Below, piece by piece: positions 10,671-19,163 of a stretch of DNA of 64,000 nucleotides (its first letter is position 1; each line of letters opens with the position of its first letter). A program made the position numbers and the translations under genes. The DNA comes from Hydrogenophaga crocea. GTDB taxonomy: Bacteria > Pseudomonadota > Gammaproteobacteria > Burkholderiales > Burkholderiaceae_C. The stretch covers positions 496,001-560,000 of the forward strand of contig NZ_CP049989.1 in NCBI RefSeq assembly GCF_011388215.1, written 5' to 3'. Below the pieces are notes generated by a model. The model was not told the DNA's origin. It was given only the letters and a program-made list of their open reading frames with translations, and made no database searches.

Positions 10671-11353
10671 AGCAACTCGCGCTCGACATCGGCCTGGCGC
10701 CGCTGCCCACGCTGGACAACTTCGTGGCGGTGGGCAACGAGGCCGCGCTCGAGCACCTGCGGCTGTGGGCCCGCAACCCCCAGCGCTCGCCCGTGCCCAC
10801 CTTTTTGTGGGGCGAGAGCGGCTGCGGCAAGACCCATCTGCTGCGGGCCGTGCGTGAAGCGCTGCGCGAGCAGGGTGCGTCTGTGGGCTGGATGGATGCC
10901 TCGAGCTTCGATCCGCCCGATTACGACGAGCGCTGGGAAGCCGTGCTGCTCGACGACGTGCAGCTCTACACCGCCGCCCAGCAGGCCGCGGCCTTCAACT
11001 GGTTCGTCAACGCGCAGAGCCCGGCTCACGGGCCTGCGCGCTGGGTGCTCGCGGCCTGCGACCGGCCGCCCGCCGACCTGCTGCTGCGCGAAGACCTGCG
11101 CACGCGCCTGGGCTGGGGCCACGTGTTCCAGCTGCGCGCGCTCGGCGAAACCGAGCGCCGCGCCGTGCTGCGCCGCGCCGCCGACGAGCGCGGCGTGTTC
11201 CTGGGCGACGAGGTGATGGACTTCATGCTCAAGCGCTTCTCGCGCGACCTCTCCAGCCTGATGCTGCTGCTCGAACGGCTCGACGGCTACGCGCTGCGCA
11301 CCCAGCGCGGCATCACCATCCCCCTCATCAAATCCATGCTGGAAGACGAGTGA
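10667..11353 (+). CDS. hda: DnaA regulatory inactivator Hda
   Basis: A 228-residue DnaA-like AAA+ protein that, with the DNA-loaded beta clamp, triggers ATP hydrolysis on DnaA after initiation. The N terminus KQLALDIGL carries the clamp-binding motif (QLALDI, residues 3-8); Walker A is GESGCGKT at 49-56; an acidic Walker B (VLLDDVQLY) follows. There is no DNA-binding domain IV, which separates Hda from DnaA. It is translationally coupled to the upstream permease and followed without gap by the HAD gene. Confidence 0.92.
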   Translation: MKQLALDIGLAPLPTLDNFVAVGNEAALEHLRLWARNPQRSPVPTFLWGESGCGKTHLLRAVREALREQGASVGWMDASSFDPPDYDERWEAVLLDDVQLYTAAQQAAAFNWFVNAQSPAHGPARWVLAACDRPPADLLLREDLRTRLGWGHVFQLRALGETERRAVLRRAADERGVFLGDEVMDFMLKRFSRDLSSLMLLLERLDGYALRTQRGITIPLIKSMLEDE

Positions 11354-12022
11354 ATGCGACTCGCCCTGTTTGACCTCGACCACACCCTGATCCCGCTCGA
11401 TTCCGATCACGCCTGGGGCGAGTTCACCGTGCGCCTGGGCTGGCGCGACGCCGAGGCCTTCCGCCGTGCCAACGACGGCTACTACCAGGCCTACAAGGCC
11501 GGCTCGCTCGACATCCATGACTACGTGCGCTTCGCCACCGGCGCGGTGCGCGAGCGCGGACTGGCCGAAGGCCGGCGCGCGCACGAGCGCTTCATGGCCG
11601 AGGTGATCCGCCCCGCCATGACCGAGGCCGCGCGCGCCCTGGTGCGCCGCCACCAGCAGGCCGGCGACACGGTCATCATCGTCACCGCCACCAACGCCTT
11701 CGTGACCCGGCCCATCGCCCAGGCCTTCGGCGTCGAACACCTGATCGCGATCGACCTCGAAACCGATCCGCGCGGCGAGTACACCGGCGCCATCGCGGGC
11801 GTGCCCTCGTTCCGCGAGGGCAAGGTCGCGCGTGTGGAACAATGGCTCGCCGATCGCGGCCTGCGCTGGTCCGATCTGGCGCACAGCACCTTCTACAGCG
11901 ACTCGATGAACGACCTGCCGCTGCTCGAGAAGGTGCACGAACCGGTGGCCACCAACCCCGACGAGCGCCTGCAGGCCCTGGCGCAAGCGCGCGGCTGGCG
12001 CATCCTGAACCTCTTCGAATGA
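11354..12022 (+). CDS. HAD-family phosphatase (subclass IB, SerB-like)
   Basis: A 222-residue haloacid dehalogenase hydrolase. Motif I is LFDLDHTLIP (Asp7 nucleophile, Asp9 acid), motif II VIIVTATN with Thr/Ser, a basic motif III region FREGKVARV and motif IV FYSDSMNDLPLL with two Asp. It resembles the PSP/histidinol-phosphatase-like IB group; the substrate is unknown. The ATG at 11354 directly follows the hda stop, and its own stop overlaps the pcnB start, so hda-HAD-pcnB-folK form one coupled operon. Confidence 0.85.
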   Translation: MRLALFDLDHTLIPLDSDHAWGEFTVRLGWRDAEAFRRANDGYYQAYKAGSLDIHDYVRFATGAVRERGLAEGRRAHERFMAEVIRPAMTEAARALVRRHQQAGDTVIIVTATNAFVTRPIAQAFGVEHLIAIDLETDPRGEYTGAIAGVPSFREGKVARVEQWLADRGLRWSDLAHSTFYSDSMNDLPLLEKVHEPVATNPDERLQALAQARGWRILNLFE

Positions 12023-13671
12023 TCAAGAAATTCATCGACAAGCTGCTGGGCAAGTCCCGCGGCCCCCGCGCGGGCGCGCGCTTCGGCAAACGCGAAGACG
12101 TGCCGGCCAGCGTGCACGGCATCAACCCCAAACTGGTGGACCCGCGCGCGCTCGAGGTGGTGCACACCCTCAAGCAGGCCGGCTTCGAGGCCTACATCGT
12201 GGGCGGCGCCGTGCGCGACCTGCTGCTCGGCCTGCGCCCCAAAGACTTCGACGTCGCCACCAGCGCCACGCCCGAGCAGGTCAAGGGCCTGTTCCGGCGC
12301 GCCTTCATCATCGGCCGGCGCTTTCGCATCGTGCACGTGGTGCATGGCCGCGGGCGCGAGCACGAGGTGATCGAGGTTTCGACCTTCCGCGCCTACCTCG
12401 ACAACGCCGACGCCGAGCAGGTGGCCGGCAACGAGCGCACCAGCAAGGGCGAGCTCTCGGGCATGAAGCACGCCGTGGACGCGAGCGGGCGCGTGCTGCG
12501 CGACAACGTCTGGGGCCCGATCGAGCAGGACGCGGCGCGCCGCGACTTCTCGGTCAACGCCATGTACTACGACCCCGAGACGCAGACCGTGGTCGACTTC
12601 CACCACGGCATCCGCGACGCGCAGAAGAAGCTGCTGCGCATGATCGGCGACGTGCCCACGCGCTACCGCGAAGACCCGGTGCGCATCATCCGCGCCGTGC
12701 GCTTCGCGGCCAAGCTCGCGCCGCTGGGCTTCAAGCTCGATGCCAAGACGCGCGAGCCGCTGATCGCCTCGGTGCAGCTGCTGCAGGACGTGCCGCAGAG
12801 CCGCCTGTTCGACGAGATGCTCAAGCTGCTGCAGACCGGCCACGCGCTGGCCAGCGTGGCCCAGCTCAAGGCGCTGGGCGTGGACCGCGGCATCTACCCG
12901 CTGCTCGACATCGTGGTGCAGCGCGCCGACGACCCCTTCGTGAAGCTCGCGCTGCAGGACACCGACCGCCGCGTGGGCGAGGGCAAGCCCGTGGCGCCGA
13001 GCTTCCTGCTGGCCTGCGTGCTCTGGGCCGACGTGCGCCGCGGATGGGAGCGCCGCCTCGAAGCGCGTCCCGGCCACAAGCCCGTGCCGGCCTTTGCCGC
13101 GCTGCAGGACGCCATCGACGAGGCCTTCGACGCGCGCATCGGCGACGTCTCCGGCCGCGGCAAGCTCGGCGCCGACATGCGCGAGATCTGGCTCATGCAG
13201 CCGCGCTTCGACAAGCGCACCGGCAGCGGCGTGTTCACGCTCGTGGAGCAGCCGCGCTTCCGCGCCGGCTTCGACTTCCTGCGCCTGCGCGCGCAGGTCG
13301 GCGAGTGCGACGAAGAACTCGCGCACTGGTGGGAAACCTTCAGCACCGCGAGCGACGAGCGCCGCCAGGACATGATCGACGCCCAGCGCAACGCGGGACG
13401 CGGCGCGCCCAAGGCGCGGCGCGTCAAGCGCGGTGACGCCGACCATCCGGCCAGCGCGGCGGCGCCGGTCGACGACGACCCGCGCTGGCGCGAGCCCGCG
13501 GGCGACGAGGGCGAAGGCCCCGAAGCCGATGCCGAGGCCGCGCCGCTGGCCGAAGGCGAAGCCGCGCCCGCCAAGAAGCGCCGCCGCCGCCGCCGCAAGC
13601 CCAACGGCGCCCCGCGCGCCGAGGGCGGCGCCGACAACGGCCCGCCCGGTGGCGGCGATGCGCCCGCCTGA
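12019..13671 (+). CDS. pcnB: Poly(A) polymerase I
   Basis: Adds 3' poly(A) tails that mark RNA for decay. The 550-residue protein has the nucleotidyltransferase core VGGAVRDLLLGLRPKDFDVA at 61-80, with catalytic Asp76 and Asp78, then RRDFSVNAMYYD and REDPVRIIRAVRFAAKL. The last ~120 residues are an acidic/Ala-rich linker ending in a KKRRRRRRKPNG block, a longer basic tail than in E. coli and probably RNA-binding. The ATG at 12019 overlaps the HAD stop; the 3' end overlaps folK by 14 bp. Confidence 0.93.
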   Translation: MIKKFIDKLLGKSRGPRAGARFGKREDVPASVHGINPKLVDPRALEVVHTLKQAGFEAYIVGGAVRDLLLGLRPKDFDVATSATPEQVKGLFRRAFIIGRRFRIVHVVHGRGREHEVIEVSTFRAYLDNADAEQVAGNERTSKGELSGMKHAVDASGRVLRDNVWGPIEQDAARRDFSVNAMYYDPETQTVVDFHHGIRDAQKKLLRMIGDVPTRYREDPVRIIRAVRFAAKLAPLGFKLDAKTREPLIASVQLLQDVPQSRLFDEMLKLLQTGHALASVAQLKALGVDRGIYPLLDIVVQRADDPFVKLALQDTDRRVGEGKPVAPSFLLACVLWADVRRGWERRLEARPGHKPVPAFAALQDAIDEAFDARIGDVSGRGKLGADMREIWLMQPRFDKRTGSGVFTLVEQPRFRAGFDFLRLRAQVGECDEELAHWWETFSTASDERRQDMIDAQRNAGRGAPKARRVKRGDADHPASAAAPVDDDPRWREPAGDEGEGPEADAEAAPLAEGEAAPAKKRRRRRRKPNGAPRAEGGADNGPPGGGDAPA

Positions 13672-14143
13672 ATCGCGCCCGCCGGTCCAGGCCTTCGTGG
13701 CCCTGGGGGCCAACCTCGGTGACGCCGCGCAGGCCGTGCGGCAAGCCCTGCTGGCGCTGGAGCACACGCCGGGCCTGCGGCTCGTGAAGGCGTCCAGCCT
13801 CTACCGCACCGCGCCCTTCGAGGCCAGCGGCCCCGACTTCATCAATGCCGTGGCCGAGGTCGCCACCACGCTGCACGCGCCCGCGCTGCTCGGCGCGCTG
13901 CAGGCGATCGAAAACGCCGCGGGCCGCGAGCGGCCCTACCGCCACGCGCCGCGCACGCTCGACCTCGACCTGCTGTTCTACGGCGACGGCACCATCGATT
14001 CGACCGCGCTCACGGTGCCGCACCCGCGCTGGCGCCAGCGCGCCTTCGTGCTGCACCCGCTGGCCGAGATCGCGCCGCAGCGTGTGCCCGCGGCCTGGCT
14101 GTCCGCCGTCGCCGACCAGCCGATCGAGCGGCTGACCGGCTGA
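13658..14143 (+). CDS. folK: Hydroxymethyldihydropterin pyrophosphokinase
   Basis: Transfers pyrophosphate from ATP to 6-hydroxymethyl-dihydropterin in folate synthesis. The 161-residue protein shows the HPPK signatures FVALGANLGD (start), SLYRTAPFE, DFINAVAEV and RHAPRTLDLDLLFYG, with the metal-binding DLD, then VPHPRWRQRAFVLHPLAEI. The ATG at 13658 lies inside the end of pcnB (14-bp overlap), the usual pcnB-folK arrangement. It converges on pdxH. Confidence 0.93.
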   Translation: MRPPESRPPVQAFVALGANLGDAAQAVRQALLALEHTPGLRLVKASSLYRTAPFEASGPDFINAVAEVATTLHAPALLGALQAIENAAGRERPYRHAPRTLDLDLLFYGDGTIDSTALTVPHPRWRQRAFVLHPLAEIAPQRVPAAWLSAVADQPIERLTG

Positions 14144-14157
14144 GGCGCCGGGTCGGC

Positions 14158-14790
14158 TCAGGGAGCGAGCCGCTCGCGCACCCAGGCGCCGCCATCGAGC
14201 CGGTAGCGCAGCCGGTCGTGCAGCCGGCTCTTGCGGCCCTGCCAGAACTGCCAGGTGTCGGGCACCAGGCGGTAGCCGCCCCAGTGCGGCGGGCGCGGCG
14301 GCTTGAGCAGGAACTGCGCGCCGTACTTCGCGGCGTTGGTCACGAGCACCGTGCGGCTCTCGATCACCTCGCTTTGCGGGCTCGCCCAGGCGCCGATGCG
14401 GCTGTCGAGCGGGCGGCTGTGGAAGTAGGCGTCGCTTTCTTCGTCGCTGGTCTTCTCCACCCGGCCTTCGATGCGCACCACGCGCTCGAGCTCGACCCAG
14501 TGGAACTGCAGCGCCGCGAACGGATTGCCCGCGAGCTCGCGGCCCTTGCGGCTCTGGTAGTTGGTGTACCAGACGATGCCGCGCGCGTCGTAGCCCTTGA
14601 TGAGCACCACGCGCGTGCTGGGCCGCAGGTCGGAACCCACGGTGGCCAGGGTCATGGCGTTGGGCTCGGGCACCTCGGCCGCGATGGCTTCTTTCAGCCA
14701 TTGGTCGAACTGCTGCAGCGGGTCGGCGTGCGAGGCGTCTTCGCTGAGTTCGGCTTTTTCGTAGCTCTTGCGCAGGTCGGCGATGTTCAT
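14158..14790 (-). CDS. pdxH: Pyridoxamine 5'-phosphate oxidase
   Basis: FMN enzyme oxidising pyridoxine/pyridoxamine phosphate to PLP. The 210-residue sequence has the FMN-binding [49 protein letters not shown] and the C-terminal [10 protein letters not shown] with WVRERLAP, all normal. The ATG at 14790 gives the family start [15 protein letters not shown]. It overlaps by 4 bp the upstream ChaC-like gene's stop (ATGA), so the two are coupled. Confidence 0.95.
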   Translation of the reverse strand: MNIADLRKSYEKAELSEDASHADPLQQFDQWLKEAIAAEVPEPNAMTLATVGSDLRPSTRVVLIKGYDARGIVWYTNYQSRKGRELAGNPFAALQFHWVELERVVRIEGRVEKTSDEESDAYFHSRPLDSRIGAWASPQSEVIESRTVLVTNAAKYGAQFLLKPPRPPHWGGYRLVPDTWQFWQGRKSRLHDRLRYRLDGGAWVRERLAP

Positions 14791-15413
14791 GGTGTGGTGG
14801 GTGTGGGGAGGTCGTCGGCCAGGCGCAGCAGTTTTTCGAGCGCGTGGTCGTGGATGCCGTGGGCCTTGAGGCCATGGAAGGTCTGGCGAGCGTAGTCCAG
14901 CGTGGTGCCGTAGCGGCCGCACGAGACCGAAAAAATCTCGCGGTAGCGCTCGGGCGGCAGCTCGCCGGTGTAGCTCGGGCTGCGGTGCGAGAGCGTGAAC
15001 GCCAGCGCACGCACCTCGCCCTGCGGCGTGCGTGCGCGCAGCCATTTGGGGTCGTAGACGGGGTTGGGCATCTCGCGCGCCCACAGGCGCGGCATGAGGC
15101 CGGCCACCTGCTCGCGCGGCACGCGCAAGGCCAGGCCGTCGCAGCTGCCGCCGGCCATGAGCGCGAACACCAGGCCCGGGCATTCGGGCGTGCCGCGGTT
15201 GACGCGGCTCCACATCTGCAGGCAGCGGTGGTAGCCGTGCACGCGGGCGGGGCGGGTTTCGGCGGCTTCGAATTCGGGCCGCCACACCAGCGAGGCGTAG
15301 GCGAACACCCAGAGGTCGGCCTCGGGGCCCTGGGTGTGCCAGTCGGCCAGGGTGTCGGCCATCATGGCCAGGCCGTCGCGTTCCGCGGGGTTCCAGGTCG
15401 TCAAACGCTTCAT
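14787..15413 (-). CDS. Gamma-glutamylcyclotransferase, ChaC-like
   Basis: A 208-residue protein of the ChaC family, which splits glutathione into 5-oxoproline and Cys-Gly. The substrate loop is [13 protein letters not shown] (family form YGSLxW; Gly is Ala here), followed by [13 protein letters not shown] and the [15 protein letters not shown] block. The catalytic Glu is expected downstream of the loop, but its exact position was not fixed. It is coupled to pdxH downstream. Confidence 0.82.
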   Translation of the reverse strand: MKRLTTWNPAERDGLAMMADTLADWHTQGPEADLWVFAYASLVWRPEFEAAETRPARVHGYHRCLQMWSRVNRGTPECPGLVFALMAGGSCDGLALRVPREQVAGLMPRLWAREMPNPVYDPKWLRARTPQGEVRALAFTLSHRSPSYTGELPPERYREIFSVSCGRYGTTLDYARQTFHGLKAHGIHDHALEKLLRLADDLPTPTTP

Positions 15414-15423
15414 GCCGATTCAC

Positions 15424-15429
15424 TAGAAT
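15424..15429 (+). promoter_or_regulatory. Candidate -10 of the OmpA-domain gene
   Basis: TAGAAT in the 57-bp gap between the divergent ChaC-like and OmpA-domain genes, 41 bp before the ATG at 15471. No convincing -35 is seen 16-18 bp upstream. A good ribosome site (CAGGAGT) follows it near 15457-15463. Confidence 0.3.
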
Positions 15430-15470
15430 GCCGGGTTTTCCCCGAACACCCGATCACAGGAGTCCATCGC

Positions 15471-15968
15471 ATGGCCACACAGGATAACGAACCCGAACAA
15501 CGCGTCGTCGCGGTGGTGCTCATTGCCCTCATCGTGCTCATCATCGGCGGTGTGCTGGGCCTGGGCGTGTTCTCGGCGCGCGGCGCCAAGCCCGCCAAGG
15601 CCGCGGCGGCGCCCGCCGCGGTGGTCGTCTCGGCCACCGACGCGAGCGTGGTGGTGGAAAACGGCGTGGTGAAGTTCTACTTCGCCACCGGCAAGGCCGA
15701 CCTGGCCCCGGGCGCCCTGGTGGCGCTGGCCGAGTCCATCGAAGCCGCCAAGGGCGGCGCCCGCCTGGTGCTCTCGGGCTTCCACGACGCCACCGGCGAC
15801 GCCGCCTTCAACGCCGAACTGGCCAAGCAGCGCGCCCTGGCCGTGCGCGACGCGCTGGTCGGCGCCGGTGTGGCCGAAGCCAGCCTGGAGCTCAAGAAGC
15901 CCGAGGTGACCACGGGCAGCGGTGCCGACGCCGAGGCGCGCCGCGTCGAGGTCGTGATCGTGCGCTGA
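15471..15968 (+). CDS. Small OmpA-domain protein
   Basis: A 165-residue protein: cytoplasmic N terminus of ~11 residues, one membrane segment (VVAVVLIALIVLIIGGVLGL), an Ala/Pro-rich linker, and a C-terminal OmpA-like peptidoglycan-binding fold (VKFYFATGKADLAPGA, then SGFHDATGDAAFNAELAKQR). It is thus anchored in the inner membrane with the OmpA domain in the periplasm. Members of this group are of unknown role. Preceded by a strong Shine-Dalgarno and ending at a hairpin terminator. Confidence 0.8.
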   Translation: MATQDNEPEQRVVAVVLIALIVLIIGGVLGLGVFSARGAKPAKAAAAPAAVVVSATDASVVVENGVVKFYFATGKADLAPGALVALAESIEAAKGGARLVLSGFHDATGDAAFNAELAKQRALAVRDALVGAGVAEASLELKKPEVTTGSGADAEARRVEVVIVR

Positions 15969-15989
15969 ACGCGCAGCGCAGCGCCATGC

Positions 15990-16016
15990 AAAAGGCCCGG
16001 TGTCCCCGGGCCTTTT
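15990..16016. terminator. Bidirectional rho-independent terminator
   Basis: Perfect 11-bp stem AAAAGGCCCGG (15990-16000), loop TGTCC, CCGGGCCTTTT (16006-16016), flanked by A- and T-runs. It lies between the OmpA-domain gene (plus) and gloA (minus), which converge, and can serve both. Confidence 0.85.
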
Positions 16017-16038
16017 GTTTGGGCGCTCGCGCCGCTGG

Positions 16039-16452
16039 TCAGCGCAGGCCCTGGCCGCTGGCCTGGTCATCGGCGCGCTGGATCAGCTCGATCTTGTAGC
16101 CGTCGGGATCGGTCACGAAAGCGATCACCGTGGTGCCGCCTTTCACCGGGCCGGCTTCGCGCGTCACGTTGCCGCCCGCGGCCTTGATCTTCTCGCAGGC
16201 CGCGTAGGCGTCGGACACGCCCAACGCAATGTGGCCGTAGGCCGTGCCCATCTCGTACTGCTCCACGCCCCAGTTGTAGGTGAGCTCGATCTCGGCCTGC
16301 GCCGGGTTGCTCTCGAAGCCCAGGAAGGCGAGCGAGTACTTGTACTCGGGGTTGTCGGAGGTGCGCAGCAGCTTCATGCCGAGCACGTTCGTGTAGAAGT
16401 CGATCGAGCGCTGGAGGTTGCCCACGCGCAGCATGGTGTGGAGGATTCGCAT
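16039..16452 (-). CDS. gloA: Lactoylglutathione lyase (glyoxalase I)
   Basis: Converts the methylglyoxal-glutathione hemithioacetal to S-lactoylglutathione. The 137-residue protein shows all four metal ligands of the Ni-type enzyme: His in [12 protein letters not shown], Glu in IELTYNWG, His in YGHIALGV and Glu in YKIELIQ. Start ATG at 16452 gives the typical N terminus. It sits 11 bp downstream of the thioesterase gene on the same strand, so the two may share a transcript. Confidence 0.94.
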   Translation of the reverse strand: MRILHTMLRVGNLQRSIDFYTNVLGMKLLRTSDNPEYKYSLAFLGFESNPAQAEIELTYNWGVEQYEMGTAYGHIALGVSDAYAACEKIKAAGGNVTREAGPVKGGTTVIAFVTDPDGYKIELIQRADDQASGQGLR

Positions 16453-16463
16453 GGGCCGTATTG

Positions 16464-16994
16464 TCAGCGCGTCTCGAAAACCAGGCAGGTCGTCGTGGCA
16501 TGCGCGTACAGCGTGCCGTCGGGCCCCACCAGCCGGGCCTCGGCCGTGGCGAGCTGGCGGCCGCAGTGCACCACCTGGCCGATGGCGCGCACGCGCGGCA
16601 CCTTGGGCGTGAGCGCGCGCACGATGTTCACGCCGAGTTCGGCCGTGGTGTAGGCGCGGCCGGGCGGCATCTTGGTGTGCACGGCGCAGCCCAGGGCCGA
16701 GTCGAGCAGGGTGGCGAACCAGCCGCCGTGCACCGTGCCCATGGGATTGAAATGGCGGGGCAGGGGCGTGCCCTGGAAGGTCGCGGTGCCGTCGCCCACG
16801 CCCACGATGAGGAAATCGAGCGTGGGCGCGATGGCCGCATAGGGCAGCTCGCCGCGCAGCATGGCGTGCATCAGCTCGAGGCCGCTTTTGCCCGCCACCT
16901 GATCGGGCAATGCCACGCCCGGTCCCGGGCCCTTGGCCAGTGCGGCCAGCACGGCCTCTTCGTCGGCCAGCCATTGCTGCAGGGTATCGCTCAT
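16464..16994 (-). CDS. PaaI-type hotdog thioesterase
   Basis: A 176-residue acyl-CoA thioesterase-like protein. The hotdog core is [20 protein letters not shown], the HGG motif with the following Asp being the signature of the PaaI/YbgC-related group. The ATG at 16994 was chosen because GGAG lies 7 bp upstream; the open frame extends to 17114 but that would cross the MarR start. It is divergent from the MarR gene across a 52-bp region with palindromes, so it is a likely target of that regulator. Substrate unknown. Confidence 0.82.
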   Translation of the reverse strand: MSDTLQQWLADEEAVLAALAKGPGPGVALPDQVAGKSGLELMHAMLRGELPYAAIAPTLDFLIVGVGDGTATFQGTPLPRHFNPMGTVHGGWFATLLDSALGCAVHTKMPPGRAYTTAELGVNIVRALTPKVPRVRAIGQVVHCGRQLATAEARLVGPDGTLYAHATTTCLVFETR

Positions 16995-17012
16995 GGAAAT
17001 CTCCGATTCGGT

Positions 17013-17039
17013 TGCATATGCATTGATTGTAGATACAAT
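17013..17039. promoter_or_regulatory. Tandem palindromes, candidate MarR operator
   Basis: The short gap between the divergent thioesterase and MarR genes holds TGCATATGCA (17013-17022) and, 3 bp on, ATTGTA-GA-TACAAT (17026-17039), a perfect 14-bp inverted repeat ending 7 bp before the MarR start codon. The region is AT-rich against its surroundings. Size and spacing suit a dimeric winged-helix MarR protein repressing both its own gene and the thioesterase; this is inferred from position. Confidence 0.6.
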
Positions 17040-17046
17040 TGATCGC

Positions 17047-17529
17047 ATGTCAGCTGTCACACCCGCGTCAAGCAGCCCCCCGGCGGTGCGCCCGCAGGGC
17101 TGCACCAACTTCAAGCTGCGCCAGCTGGTGCGGGTGGTGGGTGCGCACTACGATGCCGAGGTCGGCAAGACCGGCCTCAAGACCACGCAGTACACGCTGC
17201 TCTCGCACATCACCAAGCTCGGCCCCATCCGGGCGGTGGAGCTCGCGCAGCAGATGCACATGAGCGCGTCCACGCTGTCGCGCAACCTGCGCCCGCTGAT
17301 CGAGGCCGGCTGGGTCGAGCAGGCCCCCGGGCCCGACGCGCGCAGCTGGTTCATCCAGGCCACGCCCGAGGGACAGGCCAAGCGCAGCGAAGCCCAGCGC
17401 CGCTGGCGCGCGGCGCAGGAAGCGCTCAACGCGCGCCTGGGCCCCGAGCGCGTGGTGGCCTTGCATGCGTTGATCGACGAATCCCTGCAGATCCTCGACG
17501 AGGAAGGAGCCGGCCATGGCCTTGAATGA
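17047..17529 (+). CDS. MarR-family transcriptional regulator
   Basis: A 160-residue winged-helix regulator: the HTH lies at [20 protein letters not shown] (about residues 65-84), followed by the wing ([12 protein letters not shown]) and dimer helices. The ATG at 17047 was chosen because the inverted repeat ends just before it; the longer frame to 16933 would read through the thioesterase start. The 3' end overlaps the MFS gene by 14 bp, so regulator and transporter are co-expressed, suggesting ligand-responsive control of transport. Confidence 0.85.
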   Translation: MSAVTPASSSPPAVRPQGCTNFKLRQLVRVVGAHYDAEVGKTGLKTTQYTLLSHITKLGPIRAVELAQQMHMSASTLSRNLRPLIEAGWVEQAPGPDARSWFIQATPEGQAKRSEAQRRWRAAQEALNARLGPERVVALHALIDESLQILDEEGAGHGLE

Positions 17530-18736
17530 ACCCCGCGCCCGCCTGTGGTGGCTGGTGCTGCTCGCGGCCGCGGGCACTTTTGCGCTCACCATGGGCACGC
17601 GCCAGACCATGGGCTTCTTCCTGTCGCCCATCAACACCGCCACCGGCCTGGGCGTGGCCAGCATCAGCCTGGCCTTCGCCTTCGGCCAGCTCTGGTGGGG
17701 CCTCACGCAACCGTTCGCGGGCGCCTTCGCCGACCGCGTGGGCGCGGGCCGCGTGCTGCTGCTGGGCGTGAGCCTGGTGGCGCTGGGCACCTTCCTCACG
17801 CCCTTCATGACCAGCACCTGGGGCCTGATCCTGTCGCTGGGCATCCTGGCCGCGGGCGGCGCGGGCATGGCCGGGCCTTCGGTGCTGATGGCCGCCACCA
17901 GCCGGCTGATGCCGCCCGAGCGCCGCGGCCTGGCCACGGGCGTGGTCAACGCGGGCGGCTCTTTCGGCCAGTTCCTCATGGCGCCGCTGGCCGCCGCGCT
18001 CACCGCCAGCCTGGGCTGGGTGGGGGCGCTGCAGGCGCTGGCCTTCATCGTGCTGCTGGCCCTGCCCGCGGCCCTGGTGCTGCGCGGCGGGCCGATGGCC
18101 ACCGCCGGTGCGCCCGCGGCCGCGGCGCTGCCGGCGCGCGAGGCCCTGGCCCGGGCGCTGCGCCACCCGGGCTACCTCATGCTGTCGGCGGGCTTTTTCG
18201 TTTGCGGCTTCCACGTGGCCTTTCTCGCCACGCACCTGCCCGGCGTGGTCGCGGCCTGCGGCCTGCCCGCACCCGTGGGCGCCTGGGCGCTGGGCATCAT
18301 CGGCCTGTTCAACATCATGGGCAGCCTGGCCATGGGCTGGGCCGTGGGGCGCTGGCGCATGAAGTCGCTGCTGTCGCTGGTGTACGCCACGCGTGGCCTC
18401 GCGGTGCTCGTGTTCCTGCTCGCGCCCAAGACCGAGGCCGTGATGCTGGTGTTCGCCGCGGTCATGGGCTTCACTTTCCTGTCGACCGTGCCGCCCACGG
18501 TGGGCCTGGTGGCCAAGTTCTTCGGCGTGGGCAACCTGGCCATGCTGTTCGGCGCGGTGATGTTCGCGCACCAGATCGGCGGCTTCCTCGGGGCCTGGCT
18601 GGGAGGGCGCGTGTTCGAGGCCACGGGCAGCTACGACTGGGTCTGGTATGTCGACATCGTGCTGGCCGTGGGCGCGGCCCTGGTGCACCTGCCCATCACC
18701 GAGGCCCGTCCCGCGCCCCGCGTTGCGGCGGCCTGA
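17516..18736 (+). CDS. MFS transporter
   Basis: A 406-residue protein with about 12 membrane segments. Loop 2-3 holds the MFS signature as GAFADRVGAGRVLLLG, and the early part (GTRQTMGFFLSPINTATGLG) resembles oxalate/formate or monocarboxylate antiporter-like members. The substrate is unknown. Start ATG at 17516 has AAGGAG at a proper distance, inside the end of the MarR gene. No terminator is obvious before the Tad cluster. Confidence 0.82.
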   Translation: MALNEPRARLWWLVLLAAAGTFALTMGTRQTMGFFLSPINTATGLGVASISLAFAFGQLWWGLTQPFAGAFADRVGAGRVLLLGVSLVALGTFLTPFMTSTWGLILSLGILAAGGAGMAGPSVLMAATSRLMPPERRGLATGVVNAGGSFGQFLMAPLAAALTASLGWVGALQALAFIVLLALPAALVLRGGPMATAGAPAAAALPAREALARALRHPGYLMLSAGFFVCGFHVAFLATHLPGVVAACGLPAPVGAWALGIIGLFNIMGSLAMGWAVGRWRMKSLLSLVYATRGLAVLVFLLAPKTEAVMLVFAAVMGFTFLSTVPPTVGLVAKFFGVGNLAMLFGAVMFAHQIGGFLGAWLGGRVFEATGSYDWVWYVDIVLAVGAALVHLPITEARPAPRVAAA

Positions 18737-18865
18737 GCCATGACTTTTGTGTTTGCGATCGGCCGCGCGATACCTCCCCGATGTAATGGCTGAGCGTGCT
18801 TTCCTCCTAGCATTCGCGGCGCCACAAGGCGGCACACCGTCCGCCAGGCATTCAGGAGGGACACC
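18737..18865 (+). promoter_or_regulatory. Leader of the Tad-RHS cluster
   Basis: A 129-bp gap before the first pilin-like gene. It contains the very strong ribosome site AGGAGGG (18854-18860), 5 bp from the ATG, fitting a highly translated pilin. A TGGC/TGC pair near 18790 was tested as a sigma-54 site but the spacing is wrong. No convincing sigma-70 promoter was found by eye. Confidence 0.4.
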
Positions 18866-19144
18866 ATGGGTTTGCACGCACGCCGCCCTGGCCGCCGCTG
18901 TCACCGCGGCCAGGGCATGACCGAATACATCGTCATCGTCGCGCTGATCGCGGTGGCGGCGATCGCGGTCTACCAGTTCTTCGGCCAGACCATCCGCAAC
19001 CAGACCGCGGGCATCGCGCTGGAGGTCTCGGGCCAGTCGGCCAGCACGGCCATTCAGCAATCCAAGACGGCCGCCGACGCGGCCCTGGCCGAAGGCAACA
19101 AGAAGAAGGGCCTGGGCAGCTACCAGAACGACGAGTCGCGCTAG
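18866..19144 (+). CDS. Flp-like pilin / pseudopilin
   Basis: A 92-residue small protein with a class III (type IV-like) signal: a basic leader of 15 residues ending in Gly15, then QGMTEYIVIVALIAVAAIAV, with Glu20 at position +5 and Tyr21 next, as in Flp pilins. After the hydrophobic helix comes a short Ala/Lys-rich tail. It is the first gene of the cluster and has the best ribosome site, both expected of the major structural subunit. It needs a prepilin peptidase that is not encoded in the window. Confidence 0.75.
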   Translation: MGLHARRPGRRCHRGQGMTEYIVIVALIAVAAIAVYQFFGQTIRNQTAGIALEVSGQSASTAIQQSKTAADAALAEGNKKKGLGSYQNDESR

Positions 19145-19163
19145 TCGCGCCCGTCGCTGCGCC

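Noticed and set aside
18788-18806. Possible sigma-54 promoter before the Tad cluster
   Set aside because: GG and GC elements are spaced 8 bp apart instead of 10, so the consensus is not met.
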